Shown here: piece after piece, positions 1 through 6,989 of the stretch | Numbering within the stretch: the first letter of the stretch is position 1 | Layout of the letters: every line of letters starts with the position of its first letter | Source: JAVJPJ01 sp040217295 | GTDB lineage: Bacteria; Pseudomonadota; Alphaproteobacteria; Rhodobacterales; Rhodobacteraceae | DNA length: 8,162 nucleotides | Direction of reading: 5' to 3' | NCBI GenBank assembly: GCA_964460185.1 | Contig: CAYWTM010000133.1 | Coordinates: 1-8,162 of the forward strand | Made by a program: the position numbers and the translations under genes | Notes under the pieces: model-generated | Told to the model about the DNA's origin: nothing | What the model saw: the letters and a program-made list of their open reading frames with translations, nothing else | Databases searched by the model: none

Positions 1-121
1 GCCCCGCGAACAAGCGACGGTTGCCCTCGACAGGGTCCTCGTCAACGCCATCGGCAAGCACCGGGTCTGCCAGGTGGTCCTCGGGATCGTCCTTTGGCGG
101 CGTTGTGGTCTGATCGGTCAT
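1..121 (-). CDS. TRAP transporter permease (probable fused DctQ/DctM, TAXI type), N-terminal fragment
   Basis: Only the first 40 codons are present; the gene runs off the left edge. They encode a very acidic, proline-rich cytoplasmic leader (begins MTDQTTTPPKDD and ends EGNRRLFAG) with no membrane segment yet. The ATG lies at 119-121 with a GGGGGA ribosome site about 8 bases upstream. The permease call is inferred mainly from context: in TAXI-type TRAP operons the solute-binding gene is normally followed by a large permease with the small (4-TM) and large (12-TM) subunits fused, and these often start with a charged, disordered leader. Such a permease would sit in the inner membrane and import an organic acid with sodium, taking it from the binding protein encoded just upstream. 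The fragment has too little sequence to confirm the family directly. Confidence 0.6.
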   Translation of the reverse strand, partial: MTDQTTTPPKDDPEDHLADPVLADGVDEDPVEGNRRLFAG

Positions 122-188
122 CTCTGAAGTCCCCCGATGGTCGTACCGCTTCAGCGGCATCATCCCGTCGCATATCATGTTTTCATGT

Positions 189-216
189 GATCGCGCCCGT
201 TTTACCGGGCGCGATC
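189..216 (-). other. Perfect 11-bp stem-loop between binding-protein and permease genes
   Basis: GATCGCGCCCG (189-199) pairs exactly with CGGGCGCGATC (206-216) around a 6-base loop. It lies in the 147-base gap after the TAXI binding-protein gene and before the permease start. On the minus strand, which is the direction of transcription, the stem is followed by ACATGAAAACATG rather than a T-run, so it does not look like an ordinary terminator. A role in protecting the 3' end of the binding-protein message, or in partly reducing permease expression, is inference. Confidence 0.6.
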
Positions 217-231
217 GGTCTTGTTGCGGTC

Positions 232-260
232 CGGATGGCCTGCGCAGGGCGGGCCATTCG
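232..260 (-). other. Second stem-loop just after the binding-protein stop
   Basis: CGGATGGCC (232-240) pairs with GGCCATTCG (252-260), nine pairs including one G-U, around an 11-base loop. It begins 8 bases beyond the stop codon of the TAXI gene and is followed downstream by the 189-216 hairpin. Together they form a tandem pair of structures in the intercistronic RNA. No T-run follows. Confidence 0.4.
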
Positions 261-268
261 GGACGCGA

Positions 269-1264
269 TTACATGTCGCCGTGGATCATGTCGGCAGGGA
301 TGGTCGCGCCTGCATTTTCCGTGAACCACTGAGCCGCACCGGGGTGCCACATCAGAACACCGTTCTTGTCCCAGTTCTCGGGCAGGGTGCTGGCGGCTGC
401 GCGGTGGATGTTCACCATGCGCTCGTTGTCGGACATCACGGTGTCGACGACGGCATAGACGAACGATGCCGGCAGGTCGCAATTGGCGATGGCGAAGTTC
501 CACATGGAGACCGAACGCGCGTCCGATTCCAGGGTGGTGTAGGTGTCGGCCGCGATGCTGAATGCCGAAACCGGGAACTCTGCCATGATCGCGGCCTGTT
601 CTTCTTCGGTGAACTCGATGATGTTCACGTCGGTCTGAACTTCAAGCTGCGACACGGCGGGAACCGGGACGCCTGCGGCGAACGCGATCACGTCCAGCAG
701 ACCGTCCTGCAACTGGCTGCCCAGATCGGACCAGCCGCCGTTGCGACGGTCGAACTCGACACCAAGCGTTTCCATCATGCGCGGAAAGTAGGTGTCGGAG
801 GTGGATCCTGCGGGGCCGAAACCGATGCGCGCACCGGCGGGGATCTCGGCGACCGAAGTAATGCCCGAGGACGACAGCGCGGTCACGGAGAACGGCGTCT
901 GGTACATCGGGAACATCGCGCAGGCGCCGGTCATCTGCAGGCCGGGGGCGATCGGGTTGGTGCCTTGCAGCGATTCAGCTGCCGGGCCCATGGTGGTCAT
1001 GCCGAACTGGGCTTCGCCGGTGTGCACCAGCGCCATGTTCTGCATAGGGCCGCCGGTGACTTCGGCGCCGCCGGACAGGCCAAGCTCTTCCGCGACCAGG
1101 TTGGCCCAACCGGAGCCATAGGCGAAGAAGGTGCCGCCCTGCGACGCGGTGCCGACGGTGAAGCTTTCGGGCCAGTCGGTCCGGTCAGCATGCGCATCGG
1201 CGAACACGGCGGTTGCGGTCAGGGCGGTGGTAGCCGCGAGAGCGGCGATTTTCGTGAAGTACAT
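269..1264 (-). CDS. TAXI family TRAP transporter solute-binding protein
   Basis: This is a periplasmic binding protein that captures an organic solute and delivers it to a TRAP permease. TAXI-family members are known for glutamate, 2-oxoglutarate and related carboxylates; the substrate here cannot be read from sequence. The 331-residue product starts with a signal peptide (MYFTKIAALAATTALTATAVFA, cleavage near residues 22-26). Family hallmarks follow: FTVGTASQGGTFFAYG at 35-50, GFGPAGSTSDTYFPRM at 148-163 and WHPGAAQWFTENA at 306-318. The start at 1264 was chosen because the signal peptide begins there and a GGGAGAG ribosome site lies 5 bases upstream; a longer reading to 1345 adds 27 residues encoded by the inverted-repeat DNA and would bury the signal. 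Length fits the family. The gene lies between dctBD and the permease on the same strand. Confidence 0.93.
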   Translation of the reverse strand: MYFTKIAALAATTALTATAVFADAHADRTDWPESFTVGTASQGGTFFAYGSGWANLVAEELGLSGGAEVTGGPMQNMALVHTGEAQFGMTTMGPAAESLQGTNPIAPGLQMTGACAMFPMYQTPFSVTALSSSGITSVAEIPAGARIGFGPAGSTSDTYFPRMMETLGVEFDRRNGGWSDLGSQLQDGLLDVIAFAAGVPVPAVSQLEVQTDVNIIEFTEEEQAAIMAEFPVSAFSIAADTYTTLESDARSVSMWNFAIANCDLPASFVYAVVDTVMSDNERMVNIHRAAASTLPENWDKNGVLMWHPGAAQWFTENAGATIPADMIHGDM

Positions 1265-1301
1265 ATGTTCTCTCCCTAGTGAACAAAGCGCCCGGATCGA
1301 C

Positions 1302-1343
1302 GCCGGACAGCTTGGCGGGGGTTTGGCCGCCAAGCTGTCCGGC
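1302..1343 (-). repeat. Perfect 17-bp inverted repeat upstream of the TAXI gene
   Basis: GCCGGACAGCTTGGCGG (1302-1318) is the exact reverse complement of CCGCCAAGCTGTCCGGC (1327-1343), with an 8-base spacer. The nearer arm is 38 bases from the TAXI start codon, so if transcription begins upstream it forms a very stable hairpin in the leader RNA. No T-run follows in either direction, so a standard terminator is unlikely. It could be an RNA element affecting translation or attenuation, or a read-through damping structure after dctD. Confidence 0.75.
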
Positions 1344-1359
1344 ATGCAAGGAATGCATG
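1343..1359. promoter_or_regulatory. Palindromic site CATGCA-N5-TGCATG, possible operator
   Basis: CATGCA (1343-1348) and TGCATG (1354-1359) are exact inverted half-sites separated by AGGAA. The site abuts the outer edge of the 17-bp inverted repeat, about 80 bases before the TAXI start. Dimeric regulators, including NtrC/DctD-type proteins, bind such dyads, and a dctD gene is adjacent, so a DctD or other operator is possible. No match to a specific known consensus was established. Confidence 0.35.
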
Positions 1360-1462
1360 GCCGGTTTGCGCTAACGTCACATAGTTTTTAAGCCGGATGT
1401 GTAGGGACCCACCCAAAACGGGCCCAGGCGTGTTCCGAAACCGACCCATTTCCCGGTTCGCA

Positions 1463-2818
1463 TCAATCCTCGCGGAAGGTGCCACGGCTCAGTCCGTGCT
1501 TTTGCATCTTTTCATACAGCGCCTTCCGGCTGAGTCCGAGCGCTTCGTACGTCGCTTTCAACGACCCGCCATGGGCAGTCAGACTGGCCGCGATGAGGGA
1601 TCTTTCATGCTCTGCCATGCGGGCCGCCAGTGTTCCCTCCGCAATCGGCGCGGCGGTTGCCCCGAGGCCTGCATCAAGGCCCAGCGCCATGCGTTCGGCC
1701 GCATTGCGCAATTCCCGTACATTGCCAGGCCAGTCCCGTGAACCCAGTGCCGCCAGGACCGAACCGGGCACCTCGGGTGCGGCCCGTCCCGCGCGGCCCG
1801 CAGCCTCGGACAACAGCGTCAGGAACAGGTTCGGGATATCTTCGCGCCGCTCGGCCAGGGTGGGCAGCTTCAGCGTCACCACGTTCAACCGGTACAGCAG
1901 ATCGGCGCGGAACGTTCCTTCGGCTGCAGCCCGTTCGAGATCGCGCTTGGAGGCGGCGACGAAACGCAGGTCCAGCGCGATCGGGTCGTTGGACCCAAGC
2001 CGCGTGATCACGCGGCGTTCGATGGCATGCAAAAGCTTGGCCTGCAAGGCCAGCGGAAGGCTGTCGATTTCATCGAGAAACATCGTGCCGCCACGGGCAT
2101 GTTCGAATTTTCCGTAACGGGCGCGGGTGGCGCCGGCAAAGGCGCCTGCCTCGTGACCGAACAACTCGCTTTCGATCAGATCGGCGGGCAGGGCGGCGCA
2201 ATTCACGGTGGTGAAGGTCCTGAGCGCCCTTGCGCTTGCCTCGTGAAGGGCGCGGGCCGCGATTTCCTTTCCGGTGCCGGTCGAGCCCTCGATCAGCACG
2301 TCGGCATCGGTGGCCGCAACGGCGCGCAATTGCGCCCTGAGCCGGGTCATGACCGCAGAGCGCCCGGTCAGCCGCGCTCCGACCGGATCCCGGCCGGGGG
2401 CGGTGGTTTCCGCCCTGAGGCGGCGGTTTTCCAGCGTCAGCCGCCGTTTGTCGAGCGCGCGGCCCACGGCCTCGACCAGGCGCGCGGGGGCATAGGGTTT
2501 CTCGAGGAAATCATAGGCCCCGTCGCGCATGGACTGCACCGCGAGGTCGACATCCCCATGCCCGGTGATCAAGATGACCGGCAGTTCCGCGTCGATCTTG
2601 AGCACTTCGGCCATCAGCGTCAGGCCGTCCATGCCGGGCATCCGGATGTCGGTGACCACGATACCGGGGAAATCCCGTTCGATGCGTGCCAATGCCTGAG
2701 CGGCCGTTGCGCAGTCCTGCACGTTCAGATCGGCCAGCATCAATGCCTGTGAGGCGGCCAGTCGCAGGTGTTCCTCGTCATCGACGAACAAGATGGGTGC
2801 GCTGGATGGTTCTGTCAT
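1463..2818 (-). CDS. dctD: DctD-like sigma-54-type response regulator with altered GAFTGA loop
   Basis: This is a two-component response regulator of the NtrC/DctD class, 451 residues. The receiver domain (about 7-120) has the acidic pair D13/D14, phospho-acceptor D57 (VVTDIRMPGMDG), T85 and K107. The AAA+ domain (about 150-382) has Walker A GSTGTGKE at 178-185, Walker B MFLDE at 246-250, arginine-finger region FRADLLYRLNV at 303-313 and WPGNVREL at 363-370. A Fis-type helix-turn-helix occupies about 417-445. The sigma-54 contact loop reads GAFAGA (225-230), not GAFTGA; the threonine normally touches sigma-54. The start overlaps the dctB stop by 4 bases (ATGA), so the two are translated together. 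Expected role: once phosphorylated by DctB, it controls carboxylate uptake genes, here most simply the TAXI transporter downstream. DctD is preferred over NtrC or other relatives because of the partner kinase. Confidence 0.88.
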   Translation of the reverse strand: MTEPSSAPILFVDDEEHLRLAASQALMLADLNVQDCATAAQALARIERDFPGIVVTDIRMPGMDGLTLMAEVLKIDAELPVILITGHGDVDLAVQSMRDGAYDFLEKPYAPARLVEAVGRALDKRRLTLENRRLRAETTAPGRDPVGARLTGRSAVMTRLRAQLRAVAATDADVLIEGSTGTGKEIAARALHEASARALRTFTTVNCAALPADLIESELFGHEAGAFAGATRARYGKFEHARGGTMFLDEIDSLPLALQAKLLHAIERRVITRLGSNDPIALDLRFVAASKRDLERAAAEGTFRADLLYRLNVVTLKLPTLAERREDIPNLFLTLLSEAAGRAGRAAPEVPGSVLAALGSRDWPGNVRELRNAAERMALGLDAGLGATAAPIAEGTLAARMAEHERSLIAASLTAHGGSLKATYEALGLSRKALYEKMQKHGLSRGTFRED

Positions 2819-4680
2819 TCCGCAGCCATGTCCGTGGGAGGATCGGTAAGATCCAGTTCGACCGTAAAGGCCGCGCCGCCGTCGGGTATGTTTGCCGCGG
2901 ACATGCGCCCGTTGAAGTCGCGCACGATGTTGTAGGAAATCGACAACCCCAGGCCCAGGCCCTGACCGGGATCCTTGGTGGTGAAGAACGGATCGAAGGC
3001 TTGCGTCAGGGCGTCTTCGCTGAGCCCCGGGCCTTTGTCTTGCACTTCCAGCGTACAGCGGTCGGCATCGACGCGCAGCGAGATCCGGATTTCGGGTCGA
3101 TCACGATGGACCATCGCGTCGAGGGCATTGCTGATCAGGTTGACGATCACCTGCTGCAGGCGCACGCGGCCGCCATTGACCCAGATCTCGGCCGCAGGGG
3201 GGGCGTAGCGCAACACGGCCCCCGCCTTGTCCAGCCGTGGCCTCATCAGGTCCAGCGCGTCGGTGACCACGGCCAGCATCGGCACCGGGCCGGTTCGGTC
3301 CTGTGGGCGGCGGGCGAAATTGCGCAGATGTTTCGAGATCGACGCCATGCGGTCGGCCATTCCCGAGATCCGGGTGATGTTCTCGCGCGCTTCGGCCTGT
3401 CTTCCCCGGTCCAGAAAGGTCCCGGCGTTTTCGGCATAGGCTTTCACCGCTGCCAGCGGTTGATTGAATTCATGCGACAGCGCCGCCGACATCTGGCCCA
3501 GGGCTGCCAGTTTTCCGGCCTGCACCAGTTCGGCTTGTGTCTGGCGCAACCGCGCCTCGGCGCTGCGGCGTTCCTCGATCTCCTGGCGCAACTGCCCGTT
3601 GGCGCTGTCCAGATCCGCTGTCCTCTCGGCCACGCGGGCCTCCAGCCGGGCCTGTTCGGTGCGTTGCGCCTCCAGCCGTTCGATCAGCTGCACGCGCCGT
3701 TGCCACACCACGGCACCGGCAAGCACCAGGAACAGCAGCGACAGGGCGACGATCGCCAGCACCGTCAGCGCTTGCACCCGTGCGGGTGCCGTGGGGGCCA
3801 GGATCGACACACGCCAGCCCGCCGCGGCGATAAGGCTGGTCTGCATCACGAAAGAGCTGCCGTCGATCCGGACGATTTCGAACCGGTCGCCCAAGGGTTC
3901 GCGAGAGATCGGCAAAGGTTGCAGCGCCGACGCCGGGTATTGCTGCGATTCCAGGATCTGCGCCCGCGCGCGATCGCTCAACGGGCCTAGGCTGCGGAAA
4001 TGCCAATCCCTGCGGTCCGACATGAAGATCACGTTCGAACTGTCGGTCACGATGATCGTTGACCCGCTTTCGGCCCAGGTCGCCTCGAATTCGTCCAGGG
4101 TGATCTTGACGGCGACCGCGCCGGTGATCTCGGTGCCATCCAGAACGGGGGCGGCGAAGAAATAGCCGCGCTGGCCCGAGGTCGTGCCCAGGGCGTGGAA
4201 CCGTCCCAGTCCGCCCGCGATTGCATCTTCGAAATAGGGGCGGAAGGCAAAGTTGCGGCCCACGAAGGACCGGTCGGTGCGATACGACGATGCCGCAAGG
4301 GTCAGCCCGTTCGCGTCCATCAGGTAGATATCCGACACGTCCAGGCCAAGGGCGGATTGGCGCAACTGTTCGTTCACGAACGGCACGAGGCCCGCATTCT
4401 CGGGGTCGCGCAAGAGCTGTGCAAGGATCGGGCGTTCGGCCAGCAGCGCGGGCAAGGTCTCGGTTCGGTTCAGGGCGCCGCGCAGGACCTGCGTGGCCAG
4501 GTCCAGCGTTGCGCTTTCGCGCACGCCGATCTGTTCCAGAAAGAAACGTTCAAGCCGGGGCAGGGCGGCGATCGACATCGCGACCAGAACCGCCAGGATC
4601 CCGAAAAGGACCAAGACCCCGCGCCGCTGCGGACCGGTGGCGGTGGTTTGCACAAGTGGCGGTGGCGGCATCTGCGGCAT
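2815..4680 (-). CDS. dctB: DctB-like C4-dicarboxylate sensor histidine kinase
   Basis: This inner-membrane sensor kinase detects small carboxylates in the periplasm and phosphorylates DctD. Residues are numbered from the upstream ATG at 4701. TM1 lies at about 28-46, then a periplasmic double-PDC (dCache) sensor domain to about 305 with the DctB-like stretches FVGRNFAFRPYFEDA (146-160) and LGTTSGQRGYFFA (171-183). TM2 is at about 311-333 and a coiled-coil linker at about 340-395. The dimerisation/H-box SHEFNQPLAAVKAYAEN has H410. The ATPase has N-box NLISNALDA (521-529), DKGPGL (555-560), FDPFFTTKD (569-577) and GLGLGLSI (581-588). All catalytic boxes look intact. I place the start at 4680 (residue 8 of the longer form) because GAAGAAGG lies 5 bases upstream, whereas the ATG at 4701 is preceded by a C-run with no ribosome site; both give the same domains. 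Confidence 0.9.
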   Translation of the reverse strand: MPQMPPPPLVQTTATGPQRRGVLVLFGILAVLVAMSIAALPRLERFFLEQIGVRESATLDLATQVLRGALNRTETLPALLAERPILAQLLRDPENAGLVPFVNEQLRQSALGLDVSDIYLMDANGLTLAASSYRTDRSFVGRNFAFRPYFEDAIAGGLGRFHALGTTSGQRGYFFAAPVLDGTEITGAVAVKITLDEFEATWAESGSTIIVTDSSNVIFMSDRRDWHFRSLGPLSDRARAQILESQQYPASALQPLPISREPLGDRFEIVRIDGSSFVMQTSLIAAAGWRVSILAPTAPARVQALTVLAIVALSLLFLVLAGAVVWQRRVQLIERLEAQRTEQARLEARVAERTADLDSANGQLRQEIEERRSAEARLRQTQAELVQAGKLAALGQMSAALSHEFNQPLAAVKAYAENAGTFLDRGRQAEARENITRISGMADRMASISKHLRNFARRPQDRTGPVPMLAVVTDALDLMRPRLDKAGAVLRYAPPAAEIWVNGGRVRLQQVIVNLISNALDAMVHRDRPEIRISLRVDADRCTLEVQDKGPGLSEDALTQAFDPFFTTKDPGQGLGLGLSISYNIVRDFNGRMSAANIPDGGAAFTVELDLTDPPTDMAAE

Positions 4681-4685
4681 GAGGG

Positions 4686-4693
4686 CCTTCTTC
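4686..4693 (-). promoter_or_regulatory. Ribosome-binding site deciding the dctB start
   Basis: On the minus strand the bases read GAAGAAGG, then CCCTC, then the ATG at 4678-4680. The alternative ATG at 4699-4701 is preceded by TTACCCCCCG, which has no purine-rich site. This favours the shorter dctB product of 621 residues. Confidence 0.5.
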
Positions 4694-4907
4694 GGTGGCA
4701 TCGGGGGGTAAGTATGCGCGCCCGCGGTCGCACTGACCAGAGGGCGTTATCCCATCGCGCCATGTCTTGAAATGCGGGAAATTCCCCGCGCGGATCACGT
4801 GCATTTTTCTGGCCAGTTCCCGTCGCCATTGGCTAGGCTGTGACGTGACGGGGGCCGGGCCGCAGTCGCGCGGAAGAAACGCCCCCAGGTTCGGAGGAAG
4901 GAATGTC

Positions 4908-6170
4908 ATGGGTTTGAAGTTCTGCACACAGGCCGCGGTTGCGGCGCTCTTGGTCACGGCGCTGCCCGCCGCGGCCCAGACCGTGTCTTGCGGCGGCATC
5001 GGGGATGGCGCGCCCTGGATCGGCGGCACGCCCGAGGCCTCGGATGTCAGTGCTTCGGGGGCGGCCCTGCTGTTGCCGGGCATGTCGGTGCCGCCCGGCG
5101 GCCGGGCAGTCGGCCTGTTTTCCCTCGGCACCCCGACCGAGGTCCGGGTCGAAGCGGCGCCGTCAGGTGCGGGTGACACGGTGCTGGAACTCTACGACGC
5201 GACGGGCGGTCTTTTGGTGACCGATGATGACAGCGGCGGTGCGCTCGCGTCGCGGGCGGAACTGAGCCTTCAGCCGGGCAGCTACTGTCTTGCCGCACGC
5301 GGCTTTGGCGGGGTTCCGGTCACGGCGGATCTGCAAGTCAGCCGTATCGATCAACCGGCGCTGACCGCGGGTCTGGCGGGGGGCTTTGACGGAACCGAAA
5401 CGATAGCGCCTTTTGTCGGCATCGACGCGTGCAGCGCGTCCACCCCTGCCACCATGCTGGGGTCGGGGCCGCTTGACGGGATGCTGACGCAGGGGGGCGT
5501 GTCGGCCACGAACACCATTTCCGGCGTGCCGTATTACCGCTTTTCACTGGCCAGCCCCCAGCAGGTCACGATCCGGGCCGAAAACCCTTCGGCCGATCCC
5601 TACATCTATGTCTTCGATGGCGCGGGCGGACTTCTGGCGGAAAATGACGACTACGAAAGCCTGAACAGCCGGATTGATTTCAACACGCCCCTTCAGGCCG
5701 GGGAATACTGCATCGGGATGCGGGCGCTGTCGGATCCGGACGTGCCGGTCACGGTTTCCGTCGCGGGCTTTGATGCCCGCGCGGCCGCTGTCGAACAATA
5801 TGCCTCGGGTGATGTGGCCCCGCCGATGGATGGCAGCTATCCGGTCAGTGATATCGGCGTTCTTCCATCGCGGTCGGTGCGCGATACGACCGTGATCGGA
5901 GGCCAGGCGGTCTGGTATTCGATGGAGATCGATGATTTCGGGATGCTCCTGATCACCGCCGATGAGGTGGTCGACAGCGATCCGCTGATCACCTTTTTCA
6001 ATGCGGCGGGCGAAATGGTCGGGATGAACGATGATTCCAACGGCACGTTGAACAGCCAGCTTGCCGTGCGGGTCGAGCCGGGGCGCTACATGCTTGGCGT
6101 GTCGCAGTATTCGACCAACTATCGCGGCATCATCCGTATCGGGATGCAGCGTTTCGTGCCCGCACCCTGA
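4908..6170 (+). CDS. Secreted protein with three PPC-like beta-sandwich repeats
   Basis: The function is unknown. The 420-residue product has a signal peptide (MGLKFCTQAAVAALLVTALPAAAQ, cleavage near 23-24) and no further membrane segment, so it should be periplasmic or exported. Three repeats of about 80 residues lie near 66-146, 205-286 and 332-413. Each has a strand pattern like VLELYDATGGLL, then an acidic turn (TDDDSGGALASR, ENDDYESLNSR, MNDDSNGTLNSQ), then PGxY/AGxY (QPGSYCLAA, QAGEYCIGM, EPGRYMLGV). This resembles bacterial pre-peptidase C-terminal (PPC) domains, whose acidic turns often bind calcium. No protease or other catalytic domain is attached, which is unusual for PPC modules. 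The start at 4908 is set by the signal peptide and a GGAGGAAGG ribosome site; an upstream TTG at 4767 would place 47 unlikely residues in front. It is transcribed divergently from dctB. Confidence 0.85.
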   Translation: MGLKFCTQAAVAALLVTALPAAAQTVSCGGIGDGAPWIGGTPEASDVSASGAALLLPGMSVPPGGRAVGLFSLGTPTEVRVEAAPSGAGDTVLELYDATGGLLVTDDDSGGALASRAELSLQPGSYCLAARGFGGVPVTADLQVSRIDQPALTAGLAGGFDGTETIAPFVGIDACSASTPATMLGSGPLDGMLTQGGVSATNTISGVPYYRFSLASPQQVTIRAENPSADPYIYVFDGAGGLLAENDDYESLNSRIDFNTPLQAGEYCIGMRALSDPDVPVTVSVAGFDARAAAVEQYASGDVAPPMDGSYPVSDIGVLPSRSVRDTTVIGGQAVWYSMEIDDFGMLLITADEVVDSDPLITFFNAAGEMVGMNDDSNGTLNSQLAVRVEPGRYMLGVSQYSTNYRGIIRIGMQRFVPAP

Positions 6171-6192
6171 TCAAGGACGGTTCTGTAAAAGC

Positions 6193-6230
6193 AAAGGGCC
6201 GCGCGGTTGCATGCCGCGCGGCCCTTTTTT
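6193..6230. terminator. Strong bidirectional rho-independent terminator
   Basis: AAAGGGCCGCGCGG (6193-6206) pairs exactly with CCGCGCGGCCCTTT (6214-6227) around a 7-base loop, and a run of six T follows to 6230. It ends the plus-strand secreted-protein gene 22 bases after its stop. Read from the other strand the same hairpin is followed by TTTGCTTTT, and tpiA ends 16 bases away, so it probably terminates both convergent transcripts. Confidence 0.92.
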
Positions 6231-6245
6231 GGTTCTCGATCCGTC

Positions 6246-6989
6246 TCAGGCGGCTTCCAGCGCCGCGATGATGCCCGAAAAATCCGCAGCCTTCAGCGAG
6301 GCGCCGCCCACCAGTGCGCCATCCACATTCGATACGGCAAAGATCTCGGCGGCGTTGGACGGTTTCACCGATCCTCCATAGAGCAGACGGATGCTCCGGC
6401 CGGTCCCGGCTCCGAACCGCGCCTCGAGATCCGCGCGCAGGGCGTCGTGCACTTCGGCGATCTGGTCCAGCGTCGGCACCCGTCCCGTGCCGATGGCCCA
6501 GACGGGTTCGTAGGCAACCACGACCGTTTTTTCGGTCGCGGTGTCGGGCAGGGATGAGGCCAACTGTGCGCTGACCACCTCAAGGGTCACATCGGCATCG
6601 CGTTCAGCCTCGGTTTCGCCAAGGCAAACGATGGCCGTCAGCCCGGCCGCGATCGCTGCCTTGGCCTGGGCGCAGACATCTTCGCTGGTTTCGCCATGAT
6701 CCGCGCGCCGTTCCGAATGACCCACGATCACGTAGCGTGCGCCGGCATCGGCCAGGAACCCGGCCGCGATATCGCCGGTATGCGCGCCGGTGGCCTCGGC
6801 ATGGCAGGTCTGCCCGCCGACGGCGATGGGCCCGGCCAGGGCCGCCATGCGGTGGATCAAGGTGGCGGGCGGACACAGCACGACGTCAACGCCCGGCGCG
6901 GGATGCGCGGCCTTGAGGGCCTCGACCTCGGCCAGCATCGCGGCGGTCCCGTGCATCTTCCAGTTTCCAGCGGCAAGTTTGCGGCGCAT
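6246..6989 (-). CDS. tpiA: Triosephosphate isomerase
   Basis: This cytoplasmic enzyme interconverts dihydroxyacetone phosphate and glyceraldehyde 3-phosphate in glycolysis and gluconeogenesis; it is a TIM barrel that works as a dimer. The 247-residue length is typical. The catalytic residues are all visible: N9 and K11 in AAGNWKMHG, H91 in YVIVGHSERR, E161 in VAYEPVWAIGTG. The phosphate-binding loop 6 (VWAIGTGR, 163-170), LLYGGSVKP (202-210) and GALVGGASL (224-232) are intact. The ATG at 6989 is preceded by a GGGAG ribosome site at about 7 bases and leaves no room for a longer conserved N-terminus. It stands alone between a convergent neighbour and the TfoX gene 84 bases upstream, on the same strand. 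Nothing suggests damage. Confidence 0.98.
   Translation of the reverse strand: MRRKLAAGNWKMHGTAAMLAEVEALKAAHPAPGVDVVLCPPATLIHRMAALAGPIAVGGQTCHAEATGAHTGDIAAGFLADAGARYVIVGHSERRADHGETSEDVCAQAKAAIAAGLTAIVCLGETEAERDADVTLEVVSAQLASSLPDTATEKTVVVAYEPVWAIGTGRVPTLDQIAEVHDALRADLEARFGAGTGRSIRLLYGGSVKPSNAAEIFAVSNVDGALVGGASLKAADFSGIIAALEAA

Noticed and set aside
221..1279. A 352-codon plus-strand open frame opposite the TAXI gene
   Set aside because: It is antisense to a gene with a signal peptide and clear family motifs; its composition (rich in Gly, Arg, His) is typical of shadow frames in GC-rich DNA.
1302..1343. Terminator for dctBD at the 17-bp inverted repeat
   Set aside because: The stem is strong, but no T-run follows on the minus strand (next bases GTCGATCCGGGC).
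1265..1345. 27-residue N-terminal extension of the TAXI protein
   Set aside because: It would place charged and proline-rich residues before a good signal peptide and is encoded by the inverted repeat; the downstream ATG has a proper ribosome site.
2686..3990. A 434-codon plus-strand open frame opposite dctB/dctD
   Set aside because: It is a shadow of two strongly supported genes, rich in Arg, Gln and His and without recognisable domains.
4766..4791. CTTGAAA-N11-CCCCGCGC, resembling a heat-shock (RpoH) promoter before the secreted-protein gene
   Set aside because: The -35 matches, but the -10 lacks the AT-rich half (CCCCATNT expected), it falls in a GCGGGAAATTCCCCGC near-palindrome, and it lies over 110 bases from the start codon.
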